Source: Plecoglossus altivelis (taxonomy: Eukaryota > Chordata > Actinopteri > Osmeriformes > Plecoglossidae). Taken from it: DNA of 64,000 nt. This document shows positions 32,400-44,900 of the stretch, piece by piece. Position 1 is the first letter of the stretch; the number at the start of each line of letters is the position of its first letter. Position numbers and translations under genes: made by a program. The notes under the pieces were generated by a model. That model saw only the letters and a program-made list of their open reading frames with translations, searched no databases and was not told where the DNA came from. The stretch lies in NCBI GenBank assembly GCA_036571765.1, contig BROE01000018.1, positions 19,092,223 to 19,156,222 on the forward strand, in the 5' to 3' direction.

Positions 32400-33150
32400 A
32401 TCGGATTTTGAGCTAGCCTAGGTGTATTGACGCTCAAAATGCATCACATAAACAGTAAATGCGTATTATTAGCCATCTAAGTAATTTGAAACAGTGCTCA
32501 CAGCTCGAATCGGACCGTTTCGCCGGGTACTAGTACCTAAAACTATAATTGACTGCTTCTTCAGCTTGTAGTCTGCCAGTTAGCGTAGTGTTTGTCTACA
32601 TCTACCGAGAATCAGCAGCGATTAAGATCAACATGTAGACGATCGAATCAAACTCCACCACACGTTTCTGTTAGCCTGGGTTTTTGCTGCTGTTTCAGTT
32701 TGTGTATATCTCGTAGGGGGTTATGGGTAAAGTAGTTCATAATGATTTGTTCGCAAGAGGGTACAATTGCAGCGTTCCCACCACAAGTCGCTAAAACAGG
32801 AACTCTCTCGCTAGCTCCCTCCTTCAGGTGTAGTTTGGTAGGTGATGGCACGATACCATGATGGCACGAAATCGTGCACTTCCCTGGCGATGGAGCAGCT
32901 GGATTTTCCTGGATCACTTTCACAAGTGTTCTTCAACCACTTCATTTATTGGCCTGTCCAGTTGTTGCACGTGTTCAAGGAACAAATATTTTGTTACTTT
33001 ATTGACACAGCCATGTTTTCCGGACAGCTATGGTCCGCATCCAATCAGAGCTCATATATATGACACTTTCATAAAATCCACCAATCATGTATCCCGATAT
33101 TCAAGGCGAGTGCAGTAGGAAGTAAACATTGATGTGCATTTTGGTGAGCC
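32400..33150. other. fbf1 upstream region, nothing else recognised
   Basis: Unique-looking sequence with scattered CpGs near 32500-32640 and a CCAATCAGAG motif at about 33040. No gene is seen. Confidence 0.45.
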
Positions 33151-33155
33151 GGTGC

Positions 33156-33207
33156 TGTGCCACCCGAAGCATGTGTGCACAGAAGCACACATGCTTCGGG
33201 TGGCACA
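33156..33207. repeat. perfect 23-bp inverted repeat with 6-base loop
   Basis: The left arm 33156-33178 (TGTGCCACCCGAAGC then ATGTGTGC) is perfectly complementary to the right arm 33185-33207, separated by ACAGAA. A cruciform or RNA hairpin is possible. Confidence 0.95.
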
Positions 33208-33820
33208 AGACGTGTATACTGTCGGTGGACTTGTATGGAAAAAGCTAAACAAAATGGTAATTAACGTACTCTGAAAAGAAGCATTGCAATGTTCCACTTG
33301 AACAAGCATAGTTGTTATATTATTCTACTGCCATGACTTATCAGAACAGCAGTTCACTTCGGAAGTGTGCATGTGCAATAAATGTATGCGTTGATGTAGG
33401 TAGCTATCCAAAATATGTTGTTTACACATTTACTAAAACCAGTTTGTCCAAGTCTGTTTGCTGAATCATCAACACTATGTCTTCATTTTTCTACAATGGC
33501 TTTGAATGTAATTATTTGATTGATATTATTATTTCAGACTGTTCCCCGTACTGTTATATGTAATACGTTCTTGAGAATATTGATTAATGATTTGTCGCAT
33601 CAAAATTGTCTGAAATAATTCACAGTTAACTCACCCTTTTTAACACTATATCACTCTTCCCAGTGCTAGAATAAAATAAACAACAAAGACTGAAATCAGT
33701 TGGATTTTAATGTATCATCTGCCGTTATTTCTTTTGCTAAATCACTTGATTCCAATTGGCTGCCTTCTTTATTTATACACATTCCTAGCAAATGTATGTT
33801 CGCAAATAGTTTGAAATACC
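33208..33820. other. intergenic, nothing recognised
   Basis: AT-rich unique-looking sequence between fbf1 and prcd. Confidence 0.45.
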
Positions 33821-33978
33821 TATACACTGGCATCATAGCAGTGATCCAGTCACACTCATGCCAAATGTGAGCAAGCTATTCCCTAAATATGAACCAGATT
33901 ATACACTGGCATCATAGCAGTGATCCAGTCACACTCATGCCAAATGTGAGCAAGCTATTCCCTAAATATGAACCAGAT
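33821..33978. repeat. 79-bp perfect tandem duplication
   Basis: The segment starting TATACACTGGCATCATAGC at 33821 is repeated from 33900 without visible differences. Confidence 0.95.
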
Positions 33979-34947
33979 AATCAGTATAGGCAACTTGTTC
34001 AGTTCATGACGTTTCATCGCTGGTTGTGGATTCTCAAGTGTTTTCTCATCCACACACACTCACACACCTGGCTTTGGCTGTCTGTTTAAGTTTTCACAAT
34101 AACATTCAGGCCACTGTGGGAATGTGAAGGATTATAGAACAACAATATTAAAGTGCAAAATATCTCAATTATAAATAATTTGAATACTTGTCAAAATAGT
34201 GTACTGATTTGAAGTCAAACATTTTGATATATTTCTGCACAGTATTTGTTCAGGAACAAATTGAAAGACCAGAACAGAGGCAGCTGTTCTGAGGCACAGA
34301 ACACACATTCTGCTTTAACTGGGTCCTCATCAGGTCAGAGGGCACATTCCCACACTGCAACACAAACAAGCCCCAACCCCAAGACAACATGTTGAAGATC
34401 CAGCTGCAGCCAGGAGGGCTCCCTTCCTCTGCTCCCCTTCCGGAACAGAATGCTCCGCTTCCGGAACAGAAGGATTATTCTTGGTTCTCCATGGATCAAG
34501 GCATGGAGAGAGGGAGAGAGGCGTGGAGAAAAAGGAAAGGAGATATTTTAAGAAGCTGCCATTCAAGATCCTAGTATATGAGTCATTGTGGAGAAAACCA
34601 GGTTAGGGTTAGTTCATGTAGAGCACGTCACTTATAGGGTTAGTTAGCCTCTAACTAACCTCTTCCCCACCCCTCTCCCTCACCCTTCGTCCTTACACCT
34701 CTTTTCCATTGCATTAATCTTTCCATCTTTCATCTGCTACCCCCCTTTCTGTTTTAGGATCTCTGATGAGTCCTATCAGAGCTCATCTATATTGGAACAT
34801 GGTTCTTTAGACTAACCCTAACCAAAGCCAGATGCAAGACACATCTTAACTACAGCCAGTCAGATGATAAAACCTTGTGATTTGTACGTATCAGATTACC
34901 TGTTTCCTGTTGTCCACCTTGAATGTTTGACTGTGATGTGATGTGGG
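33979..34947. other. region downstream of prcd, nothing recognised
   Basis: About 970 bases that may include the prcd 3'UTR. No clear minus-strand poly(A) signal was identified. Confidence 0.4.
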
Positions 34948-35780
34948 TCATTTCAGGCTCTCTGTTCCGTTGGTCTTAATGTAGGGTGCATCCTTCTCAC
35001 AAGCAGAATCTTTCTGCCTGAGATGCACAGACAAAATCATAGTACCACCCCTGTGACTAATTACCACAACATCACAGTTCTTGACGTTTACTGTTCATTT
35101 TTAAACAAAGATTTATTGGAAATACATGTGTGTTTTTCAAACAGTCAAATTTTAAGGCAATTTTCTAGTGGAGGCCTTTCCATTCATCACGTTGCCATGC
35201 TAACCTTAACCTACTGTTGCCATGCTAACCTTAACCTACTGTTACCATGCTAACCTTAACCTACTGTTGCCATGCTAACCTTAACCTACTGTTACCATGC
35301 TAAACCTCCACTCTCTTGTAGACCTCCACTCTCTTATAGACCTCCACTCTCTTGTAGACCTCCACCCTCCCATAGACCTCCACTCTCTTATAGACCTCCA
35401 CTCTCTTGTAGACCTCCACTCTCTTGTAGACCTCCACTCTCTCGTAGACCTCCACTCTCCCATAGACCTCCACCATCTTAGACCTCCACCATCTTAGACC
35501 TCCACAATCATAGAACCACTCTATCAATACTTTTTATTTTGGAGAGAGGCATAGATAGAGAAAGAGATAGAGAAAGAGAGAGAAATAGAAAGAAAGATAA
35601 AGAGAGAGAAATAGAGAATGATAGCGAAAGAAATATAAAGATATAGAGAAAAAGATAGAGAAAGAGATATAAAGAGAGAGATAGAGAAAGAGAGATGTGT
35701 ACTCACGGTGTGACCCTGTTAGAGAACCTCCTTCTCAGAAGCAGAGCAATGGTGGTGAGAACCATCATTGTGGTACACAT
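34948..35780 (-). CDS. prcd: photoreceptor disc component PRCD
   Basis: Tiny membrane protein of photoreceptor outer-segment discs, mutated in progressive rod-cone degeneration. Two coding exons: 35707-35780 (donor GTGAGTAC) and 34948-35017 (acceptor GCATCTCAG), 144 nt and 47 residues plus stop (human PRCD has 54). The N-terminus MCTTMMVLTTIALLLRRRFS followed by NRV matches the known family pattern: Cys2, palmitoylated in mammals, one short hydrophobic segment, then a polybasic RRRF-NRV motif. The second exon (QKDSACEKDAPYIKTNG, ending ESLK) is acidic and poorly conserved, but ends LK as in human. Phase 2/1 joining is exact. Position between fbf1 and cygb supports it, since PRCD lies next to CYGB in human. 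The second exon is less certain than the first. Confidence 0.87.
35195..35515. repeat. 25-bp and 18-bp tandem repeats in the prcd intron
   Basis: 35195-35300 has about four units of TTGCCATGCTAACCTTAACC followed by TACTG. 35305-35515 has about eleven units of CCTCCACTCTCTTGTAGA. Confidence 0.9.
35540..35698. repeat. GA-rich tract at the prcd exon 1 donor
   Basis: AGAGAAAGAGATAGAG-type low-complexity sequence ending just before the donor of prcd exon 1. Confidence 0.85.
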
Positions 35781-35894
35781 GGTCCTTTGTCCTCCCTGTT
35801 GCTCCTGGAACACAAGAACGAGAAAGCCTTCTTTCACATTGAGCAGGTTCCAGTCAGGAAGAGGTGTGTTGCCTGAGTGGAACTATTCCTGCCC

Positions 35895-35896
35895 TG

Positions 35897-35935
<39 letters not shown>

Positions 35936-36068
35936 ACTTCTGTAGGAGCTTAGCTGTGAGGTGAGCTTAGCTGTGAGGATTAGATGAGATCAGGAGGAGG
36001 ACTGGTGGACCAGACGTTACTAGCAGGGCCAGGAGGTAAACACAGCACTCTGTATGCATACATGTGTG

Positions 36069-36113
<45 letters not shown>

Positions 36114-36125
36114 TCTCTCTCCCTC

Positions 36126-36162
<37 letters not shown>

Positions 36163-36300
36163 TTCACTTCTGTAGGAGCTTAGCTGTGAGGTGAGCTTAG
36201 CTGTGAGGATTAGATGAGATCAGGAGGAGGACTGGTGGACCAGACGTTACTAGCAGGGCCAGGAGGTAAACACAGCACTCTGTATGCATACATGTGTGAG
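35895..36300. repeat. CT microsatellites and a 138-bp duplication upstream of prcd
   Basis: A segment starting CTTTCACTTCTGTAGGAGC at 35931 recurs at 36161 (offset 230), with a long CT run before each copy. It lies 150-520 bases upstream of the prcd start codon. Confidence 0.93.
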
Positions 36301-37985
36301 TGACTATGTGTGAGTGTGTGTCTGTATGTGTGAGTGTGTGTTGTGGCAAGTCATTGAGTCACATGGGGCTAAGTCACATACATCTCAGGAGACTGGAGAC
36401 AGTGGATGTTAAATAGGCATTTATGTGTTTAATTAACAAAAGAAACACTTTCTGACCAAACCCTAACCATAATAACACATAATTACATCTTCCTAGTAGC
36501 CTTCACCCACCAAGGTTAACTGACAATGATGTGATTGGTTGGGGAAACGTGTGCTAGTGACCCTGTTGTGATGGGACAGTCTAACACCACCTGCTTAAAC
36601 GATGGATACGCCACCTGGGCTGCTCTCCCTGGTGCTGGGAGTACCACTTCTGTCTCAGGGTAACTCCTGAGGTCCGGATGATGAGGACCCTGCCTCTGGA
36701 TGATGAGGACCCTGCCTCCAGATGATGAGGACCCTGCCTCTGGATGATGAGGTCCCTGCCTCTGGATGATGAGGTCCCTGCCTCTGGATGATGAGGACCC
36801 TGCCTCTGGATGATGAGGTCTCTGCCTCCTCTGGATGATGACGTCAATGCCTCTGGATGATGAGGTCTCTGCCTCTGGATGAGGAGGACCTCGTTCTGAG
36901 GCTGCCTCTGGATGTGTTTTTGTCAGAGTGTGAGTGTGCTTTAATATTTAAGTCCAACCCTCTCATACATTGTAGCCTTTAAGTTGCGAAACAGGTTCTT
37001 TTACTTTTGCTGCTACTGAAATATAGTTGGGTGATTGTTTTAGTTCTGGTTCCATGCCAGTGCTCATAAGCCAAGCAATGCCTCACAAGTGCATTTAATC
37101 CCAGATACCTGAGCAGGTAAATCAGACTAACCAAGGTATCTTTAAGAAAGGTTGGGGGTTGTTGAGTGAAGGCTAGAATTAGGGTTCTCCCTTATTTTAA
37201 ATGGGATTCATTAGCATTCAGTGATTAGGTTGAATGTTTCTGGAGGTGTGAGGTAAGGGTTTATATTGGGACAGGTATCATGTTCATAGGCTTCTTCGTC
37301 TCTGGTTTTTGGACGATGCTGAAGTCTAGATTTAGGACTGAAGCTACAACACAGGCAGTATTCAGGCTATTTCTTGCTCACCCCATCAGCCAGTGCAGGT
37401 GAGGGTCTGACACAAAGCTGTCTTTGATCACTTCAGAAACCTTCCCTCAAGCATGCAGTTCAACACAGAGCCCTGTGTGGCTGCTCGTGTCATGTGTCTC
37501 TCTCATGACCAGTTTAGACACTCCAGATAATCCTGTTTCTCTGGGACTGTTGAGTCATGCTGTGCCATGCTGAGACCAGTAGGTCACAGTGCTGAGGCTG
37601 GACTGTATTTTGTAAAATGATCTGGATTTAGGATAGTGGGTCCAGGATGGTGGAAAAATGAAATCAAGCAACAGTGATTGAGTGTTTGTTTTGTTTAATA
37701 TGAATGATACTGCACTATATATAGAAAGACATTTATAGAACCATAATGAACATTTGACCAAACATTTACAATTCTCAGAAAGTGTAGTTGCTATAATCCT
37801 AATACCTACAAAGTTATTTGTGATTTACACAACATCAACCAAAAATGTAAGCTAAATGTATCTATTCTCTGGAGGAGAAGTCAGCTAGAAAGATAAAATG
37901 ACTGTACATGTTCATCAGGATGTCCAATGTTGGCCTTGTTGTCCAATGTTGACATCTGAGTAGAAATCCAGTAGAATCAAGGTTT
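36301..37985. repeat. intergenic, with a 22-bp repeat at 36670-36890
   Basis: 36670-36890 is about ten units of CCTGCCTCTGGATGATGAGG followed by AC. The rest is unique-looking and I see no gene. Confidence 0.75.
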
Positions 37986-37989
37986 TTTT

Positions 37990-38135
37990 TAGCCAGTAGA
38001 GAGAGAGGCCAGGTTGATCATGATCAGTAGAGAGACCCAGTAGAGAGAGGCCAGGTTGATCATGATCAGTAGAGAGACCCAGTAGAGAGAGGCCAGGTTG
38101 ATCATGATCAGCAGAGAGACCCAGTAGAGAGAGGC
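37990..38135. repeat. 42-bp tandem repeat, about three copies
   Basis: Unit AGTAGAGAGAGGCCAGGTTG plus ATCATGATCAGTAGAGAGACCC. Confidence 0.9.
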
Positions 38136-38302
38136 CAGAGGCCAGTACAGTGAGAGAAAGATCAGGGTTGTCATTGCTAGAAGAGAGACAGCAGAGTTGG
38201 GTATCATGCTGTGGTTATTCCAGCCAGACTTGGTTCATCCAGGATTATTATCTTGGCAGTTTTAGGGAAAGCAGTCTTGTCTCTAATATCTTCATGGGCT
38301 GC

Positions 38303-38985
38303 TTCCACACACATGTCACACACCTCCCGCCAGCTCCTCTTACACACACGTCACACACCTCCAGCCAGTTCCTCATACACACACGTCACACACCTCCCGC
38401 CAGCTCCTCATACACACACGTCACACACCTCCCACCAGCTCCTCATACACACACGTCACACACCTCCCGCCAGCTCCTCATACACACACGTCACACACCT
38501 CCCGCCAGCTCCTCTTACACACACGTCACACACCTCCCGCCAGCTCCTCATACACACATGTCACACACCTCCAGCCAGCTCCTCATACACACACGTCACA
38601 CACCTCCAGCCAGCTCCTCATACACACACGTCACACACCTCCAGCCAGCTCCTCATACACACACGTCACACATCTCCAGCCAGCTCCTCATACACACATG
38701 TCACACACCTCCCGCCAGCTCCTCATACACACACGTCACACACCTCCAGCCAGTTCCTCATACACACACGTCACACACCTCCCGCCAGCTCCTCTTACAC
38801 ACACGTCACACACCTCCCGCTAGCTCCTCATACACACATGTCACACACCTCCAGCCAGCTCCTCATACACACACGTCACACACCTCCAGCCAGCTCCTCA
38901 TACACACACGTCACACACCTCCAGCCAGCTCCTCTTACACACATGTCACACACCTCCAGCCAGCTCCTCATACACACATGTCACA
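38303..38985. repeat. 35-bp minisatellite derived from the end of cygb exon 3
   Basis: About 19 copies of a 35-bp unit. On the minus strand it reads GTGTATGAGGAGCTGGCTGG then AGGTGTGTGACATGT. The copy at the edge is the coding end of cygb exon 3. Variants differ by single bases (CCCGCC/CCAGCC, ACACG/ACATG). Confidence 0.93.
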
Positions 38986-41900
38986 TGCCAGTAGACAGAT
39001 GCCAGCAGCTTAGTCCAGGCCCCACCCACTTCTGGTGTGATGTCATCTGGATACTCCTCCCCCAGAACCTCCAAGATGACACTGTTAAGATACTGAGGTT
39101 GAGGTAGAAAGGGAGGGGAAGAGAGGAGAAGAGGGAGAGGAGCAAGGGGAGGCAGGGGAGAGAATAGAGAGATAAAGTTGGGAGGGTTGGAGTGCAATGG
39201 AGGTGTAGACATTGTGTAGGTGATATAATGTGAATGTTTATGAGATTCATCACCTTGAAGTACAGCGGCTCCACCTTGTGTTTGAGTGCATGAGACCTTC
39301 CCACCAGCAGCAGCACTGATACCATCTTGTCTCCGTTATGTATGTTCTCCACCAGGGTGTTCAAGGCACTCATAACCCTCCGAGCGTGCCTCCTTAGCGG
39401 GGCGTTTGTCTCCAACTCGCTAGCCTCTTGCATGTGCTGAAACTGGGGGAAATACTGCTTGGAGTCTGGGTAGTTCTGGAAGAGTCTGGGGGATGGTAGG
39501 GTGTTGATGGGAGTATTAGAGAGGGGGTAGATTAAGAGCATGGTTAGGTCACACCTACAAATACAAATAGTACCCAGCCAAGTATGTTTCTGGGACAGAA
39601 CAACAGGTATCATGAGTAAATATTATGTGAAATAGTTGATTTGGCGACACGGCTGCATATTAGACCTTTTACCCTCTTTTAATCTTTAACAGGTGTCCTC
39701 TGTGTTGTCCCCAAAGACAAGAGGGACCTACCCTTTTGACCACACACACATGAAATATTTCCCCAGGTGACTGTTGACCAAAGCCAAGGGTTAGGAGTTT
39801 TTGAAAGCAGTACTATGCAAGACATGTTTGACCAGATACAGGGTAATATCCTTGTAATCTCACACAGCACCAGGTTGCCTCATAGTAATAATATTGAGGC
39901 AACCTGGCATAATGTGGTTAAACCATGGCTGTCGCATGTAGCAGACACACATTTTAAGACTGCCTTTTGAAGTTGGGTATAAGTCACATCAACATTTTGA
40001 CTATAGTCAAAACCTAGACCAGATTACTTTTATGGGTATCCACTTACCAAGTTTGTTATTTTGGCCAAAAGGTCCCTATTTTCCCATTGTTTGGGTGCAG
40101 TGTTCTAGTTGTTTGGGTGCAGTGTTCTAGTTGTTAGGGTGCAGTGTTCTAGTTGTTTGGGTACAGTGTTCTAGTTGTTTGGGTGCAGTGTTCTAGCTGT
40201 TTGGGTGCAGTGTTCTAGTTGTTTGGGTGCAGTGTTCTAGCTGTTTGGGTGCAGTGTTCTAGCTGTTTGGGTGCAGTGTTCTAGTTGTTTGGGTGCCGTG
40301 TTCTAGCTGTTTGGGTGCAGTGTTCTAGTTATTTGGGTGCAGTGTTCTAGCTGTTTGGGTGCAGTGTTCTAGTTGTTTGGGTGCAGTGTTCTAGCTGTTT
40401 GGGTGCAGTGTTCTAGTTGTTTGGGTGCAGTGTTCTAGCTGTTTGGGTGCAGTGTTCTAGTTGTTTGGGTGCAGTGTTCTAGTTGTTTGGGTGCAGTGTT
40501 CTAATGGTTTGGGTGCAGTGTTCTAGCTGTTTGGGTGCAGTGTTCTAGTTGTTTGGGTGCAGTGTTCTAGTTGTTTGGGTGCAGTGTTCTAGCTGTTTGG
40601 ATACAGTGTTCTAGTTGTTTGGGTGCAGTGTTCTAGCTGTTTGGGTGCAGTGTTCTAGTTGTTTGGGTGCAGTGTTCTAGCTGTTTGGGTGCAGTGTTCT
40701 AGTTGTTTGGGTGCAGTGTTCTAGCTGTTTGGGGGCAGTGTTCTAGCTGTTTGGGGGGTGCCAGGTGTTCTAGTTGTTTGGGGGTGCCGTGTTCTAGCTG
40801 TTTGGGTGCAGTGTTCTAGTTATTTGGGTGCAGTGTTCTAGCTGTTTGGGTGCAGTGTTCTAGCTGTTTGGGTGCAGTGTTCTAGTTGTTTGGGTGCAGT
40901 GTTCTAGCTGTTTGGGTGCAGTGTTCTAGTTGTTTGGGTGCAGTGTTCTAGCTGTTTGGGTGCAGTGTTCTAGCTGTTTGGGTGCAGTGTTCTAGTTGTT
41001 TGGGTGCAGTGTTCTAGTTGTTTGGGTGCAGTGTTCTAGTTGTTAGGGTGCAGTGTTCTAGTTGTTTGGGTGCAGTGTTCTAGCTGTTTGGGTGCAGTGT
41101 TCTAGCTGTTTGGGTGCAGTGTTCTAGCTGTTTGGGTGCAGTGTTCTAGCTGTTTGGGTGCAGTGTTCTAGCTGTTTGCCACCAGCTCTGATTTAATTCA
41201 TGTTTATCGAAGAGGTGGGATTGTTGACAGTGTAGGTCTTTAATGGAGAAGGTGCACACTAACCTCACACAACACTAACCTCACGCAACACTAACCTCAC
41301 ACAACACTAACCCCACACAACACTAACCCCACACAACACTAACCCTACACAACACTAACCCCACACAACACTAACCCTACACAACACTAACCCTACACAA
41401 TATTAACCTCACACAACACTAACCCCACACAACACTAACCCTACACAACACTAACCCCACACAACACTAACCCCACACAACACTAACCTCACACAACACT
41501 AACCCCACACAACACTAACCCCACACAACACTAACCCTACACAACACTAACCCTACACAATATTAACCTCACACAACACTAACCCCACACAACACTAAAC
41601 TCACACAACATTAATCCCACACAACACTAACCTCACACAACACTAACCTCACACAACATTAACCCCACACAACACTAACCCCACACAACACTAACCTCAC
41701 ACAACACTAACCCCACACAACCTTAACCCCACACAACATTAACCCACACAACTACAACAACATTAACCCACACACAACACTAACCCCACACAACACTAAC
41801 CCCACACAATACTAACCTCACACAACACTAACCCCACACAACACTAACCCCACACAACACTAACCCCACACAACACTAACCCCACACAACACTAACCTCA

Positions 41901-44900
41901 CACAACACTAACCCCACACAACACTAACCTCACACAACATTAACCCCACACAACCCTAACCCCACACAACATTAACCCCACAAGGCTGTTGGCATTTTTA
42001 TAACTGAACCTAACGCCCACACAAACAAACGTAACAGATTGTAAAACCCACACCACACTAACGCCAGACAACACCCTAACCCCACACAACTCTACACCTG
42101 GACACAACACTACCCCACACAGTATTAACCCCACACAACACTAACCTCACACAACACTAACCCCACACAACACTAACCCCACACAACACTAACCCCACAC
42201 AACACTAACCCCACACAACACTAACCTCACACAACAGTAACCCCACACAACACTAACCTCACACAACATTAACCTCACACAACACTAACCTCACACAGCA
42301 CTAACCTCACACAACACTAACCCCACACAACACTAACCTCACACAACACTAACCCCACACAACACTAACCCCACACAACACTAACCCCACACAACACTAA
42401 CCCCACACAACACTAACCTCACACAACACTAACCCCACACGACACTAACCTCACACAACATTAACCCCACACAACTCTAACCCCACACAACATTAACCCC
42501 ACACAACCCTAACCACACAAGTCTAGACCCACACAACACAAACCACACAACCTTAACCCCGACACACACTAACCTCACACACACTAACCTCCCCCACACA
42601 CACAGCTACCCCCACACAACACTAACCCCACACAACACTAACCCCACACAACACTAACCTCACACAACAGTAACCCCACACAACACTAACCTCACACAAC
42701 ATTAAACTCACACAACACTAACCTCACACAACACTAACCCCACACAACACTAAACTCACACAACATTAATCCCACACAACACTAACCTCACACAACACTA
42801 ACCTCACACAACATTAACCCCACACAACACTAACCCCACACAACACTGCCCTCACACAACACTAACCTCACACAACACTAACCTCACACAACATTAACCC
42901 CACACAACACTAACCTCACACAACACTAACCTCACACAACACTACCCCACACAACACTACCCCACACAGTATTAACCCCACACAACACTAACCTCACACA
43001 ACACTAACTTCACACAACACTAACCTCACACAACAGTAACCTCACACAACATTAACCCCACACAGCATTAACCCCACACAACACTAACCTCACACAACAT
43101 TAACCCCACACAACACTAACTCTCTAGAGACTGCTGATTGATCCAAAGCAGCTATGTGTGTGTTTGTTTGTGTATGTGGTGGAGAGGGAGGCGGGCGGGC
43201 AGGCAAGCAGACTCAATGTGCTAATTCAATGACTCCAGATTGTATCCTACTACTGCCATCCCCCTGCTGAATTCCCTTGTTAAGCAATGAATAACAGTTA
43301 TCTCTTGTCTAAAGACCTAACGTTAGCATGGACTTAAATAGCTCCATATAGCCAACCCAAATAGCTATTCGTTTTTCTTATAGGCTCCAGATTTTGAATC
43401 CCTTCACATGTTCCAAGACATGCTGGAGGGCTCTTCTCTAGGTCCTGTGAACTTCCTGGTTATCTGAGAACAACTGAACTGTCAATACACGTGTTGATCA
43501 CCCCAACCTTGTATTGATGAAAGCTAAGTCTGTATTTATGACCCTAATATTGATGAACACTGGGCCTGAACTCATCATCTCTAGCTCTGTATTGATTATC
43601 CTGTATCACTTACTGCAACCCTGTATTCATAAGACAGTTATTTCCTACTCTGGGTCATGTTCAGGCATGTTGGCTGTCGGGGTGAAAGGCATGGTGATTG
43701 TAGAAACAATAATATGACTGCATGACATTTTGGTTAAGTAGTCAGCACGCATTGTCAGGTATTTTTGTTTCCGGAATTTATCTTAAGCTATTCCTTCAAC
43801 TTTCACCTTTGAACTTTCATAAAACCACACCCGATAGATTTACTGGCAGGGTGAAGTTCTGTGTCATGCAGATAATCGTAACATTCCATTCCATTAACTA
43901 TTGATACAATTGGTTCTGGGTTTAGTTTGTCTTGAGAAATATAGTTCAATTGTTTTAATTTTCCAGAAGCTTCTATCCAAAGTCAAATGAATAGTGCATA
44001 TCAATAGAACAGCAGAATATCAAAGATCAGATGTTGGCCTTGGCCGTCCCTCCTCTTTCTCCACATTTCCTGTCTCCTCCAAACACTGTCTCTGTCAGAA
44101 ATAGAGGCAGCTTTTGGAACAACAGTACAACAATAACATCTCAATTACTATGCACCGGGTGGTGCTAAAATATCAGCAACTGAAGCAGATACAGAAGTGG
44201 TGCAACAGGATCTTGAGAAACATGCAGATATGTGTCATTCTCACAGGGATCACAAGAGGTCATGAACTTCCAAGTTTTCTTCCGGTGCTCTTCAGAGTAG
44301 TTAGTCTCGGGGCAGCTTGATGAGGATCTATAAAATATGACTTACTAAACGTAACATTTCATGTTTGTGGTTAAATTAAGATGTCAACTATAGGTTAACT
44401 ATGACTTGTGCTGCTACTACTACTGCTAGACAGAGTCAGGGTCAGGGCCAAGGCTGAGGTCAGGAGTATGTAGGGTTGAGCATAGGCTAATGTTAGCATG
44501 ATATAGGGTTGACATGCTTCTCATGAAGAATGTGCTTCAGTATTGTTGCTGTTGCACCACTGCACCACTGTAGGGCATTGTACAGCAGTCGAACTATAAT
44601 GAGATTAGAAATGGAATAATGTGAGTCAGGGAAGTGAGGCAACAGGGAAGGTGGTGAGACACAGAGAGCTACAGACAGGGAAGAAGGTGAGACACAGAGA
44701 GCTACAGACAGGGAAGTGCGGACAGGATGAAGAAGGCGGAGAACAGGGAGGGTCTCGTGTGGTTGAGACAGGGGAAGGCGGCAGACAGAGGGTACCTGTG
44801 TTGAGACGGGGGGGGGCGTGTGAGGGTGGAGACAGGAAGGGTGGCAGAAAGAGTCAGGATTGGTAAAGAGAACCCAGGGCACCAATACCTGACTAGTATG

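Noticed and set aside
32842..33118. Short plus-strand frames of 70-90 codons upstream of fbf1
   Set aside because: No recognisable motif, no splice context and no codon bias; likely chance.
36301..38290. Separate fourth exon of cygb
   Set aside because: I searched the minus strand downstream of exon 3 and found no convincing acceptor with a globin-like tail; only the stretch continuing from the array is plausible.
38150..39107. Two plus-strand frames of about 290 codons
   Set aside because: 35-bp array with no stops in these frames; the true coding sequence is cygb on the other strand.
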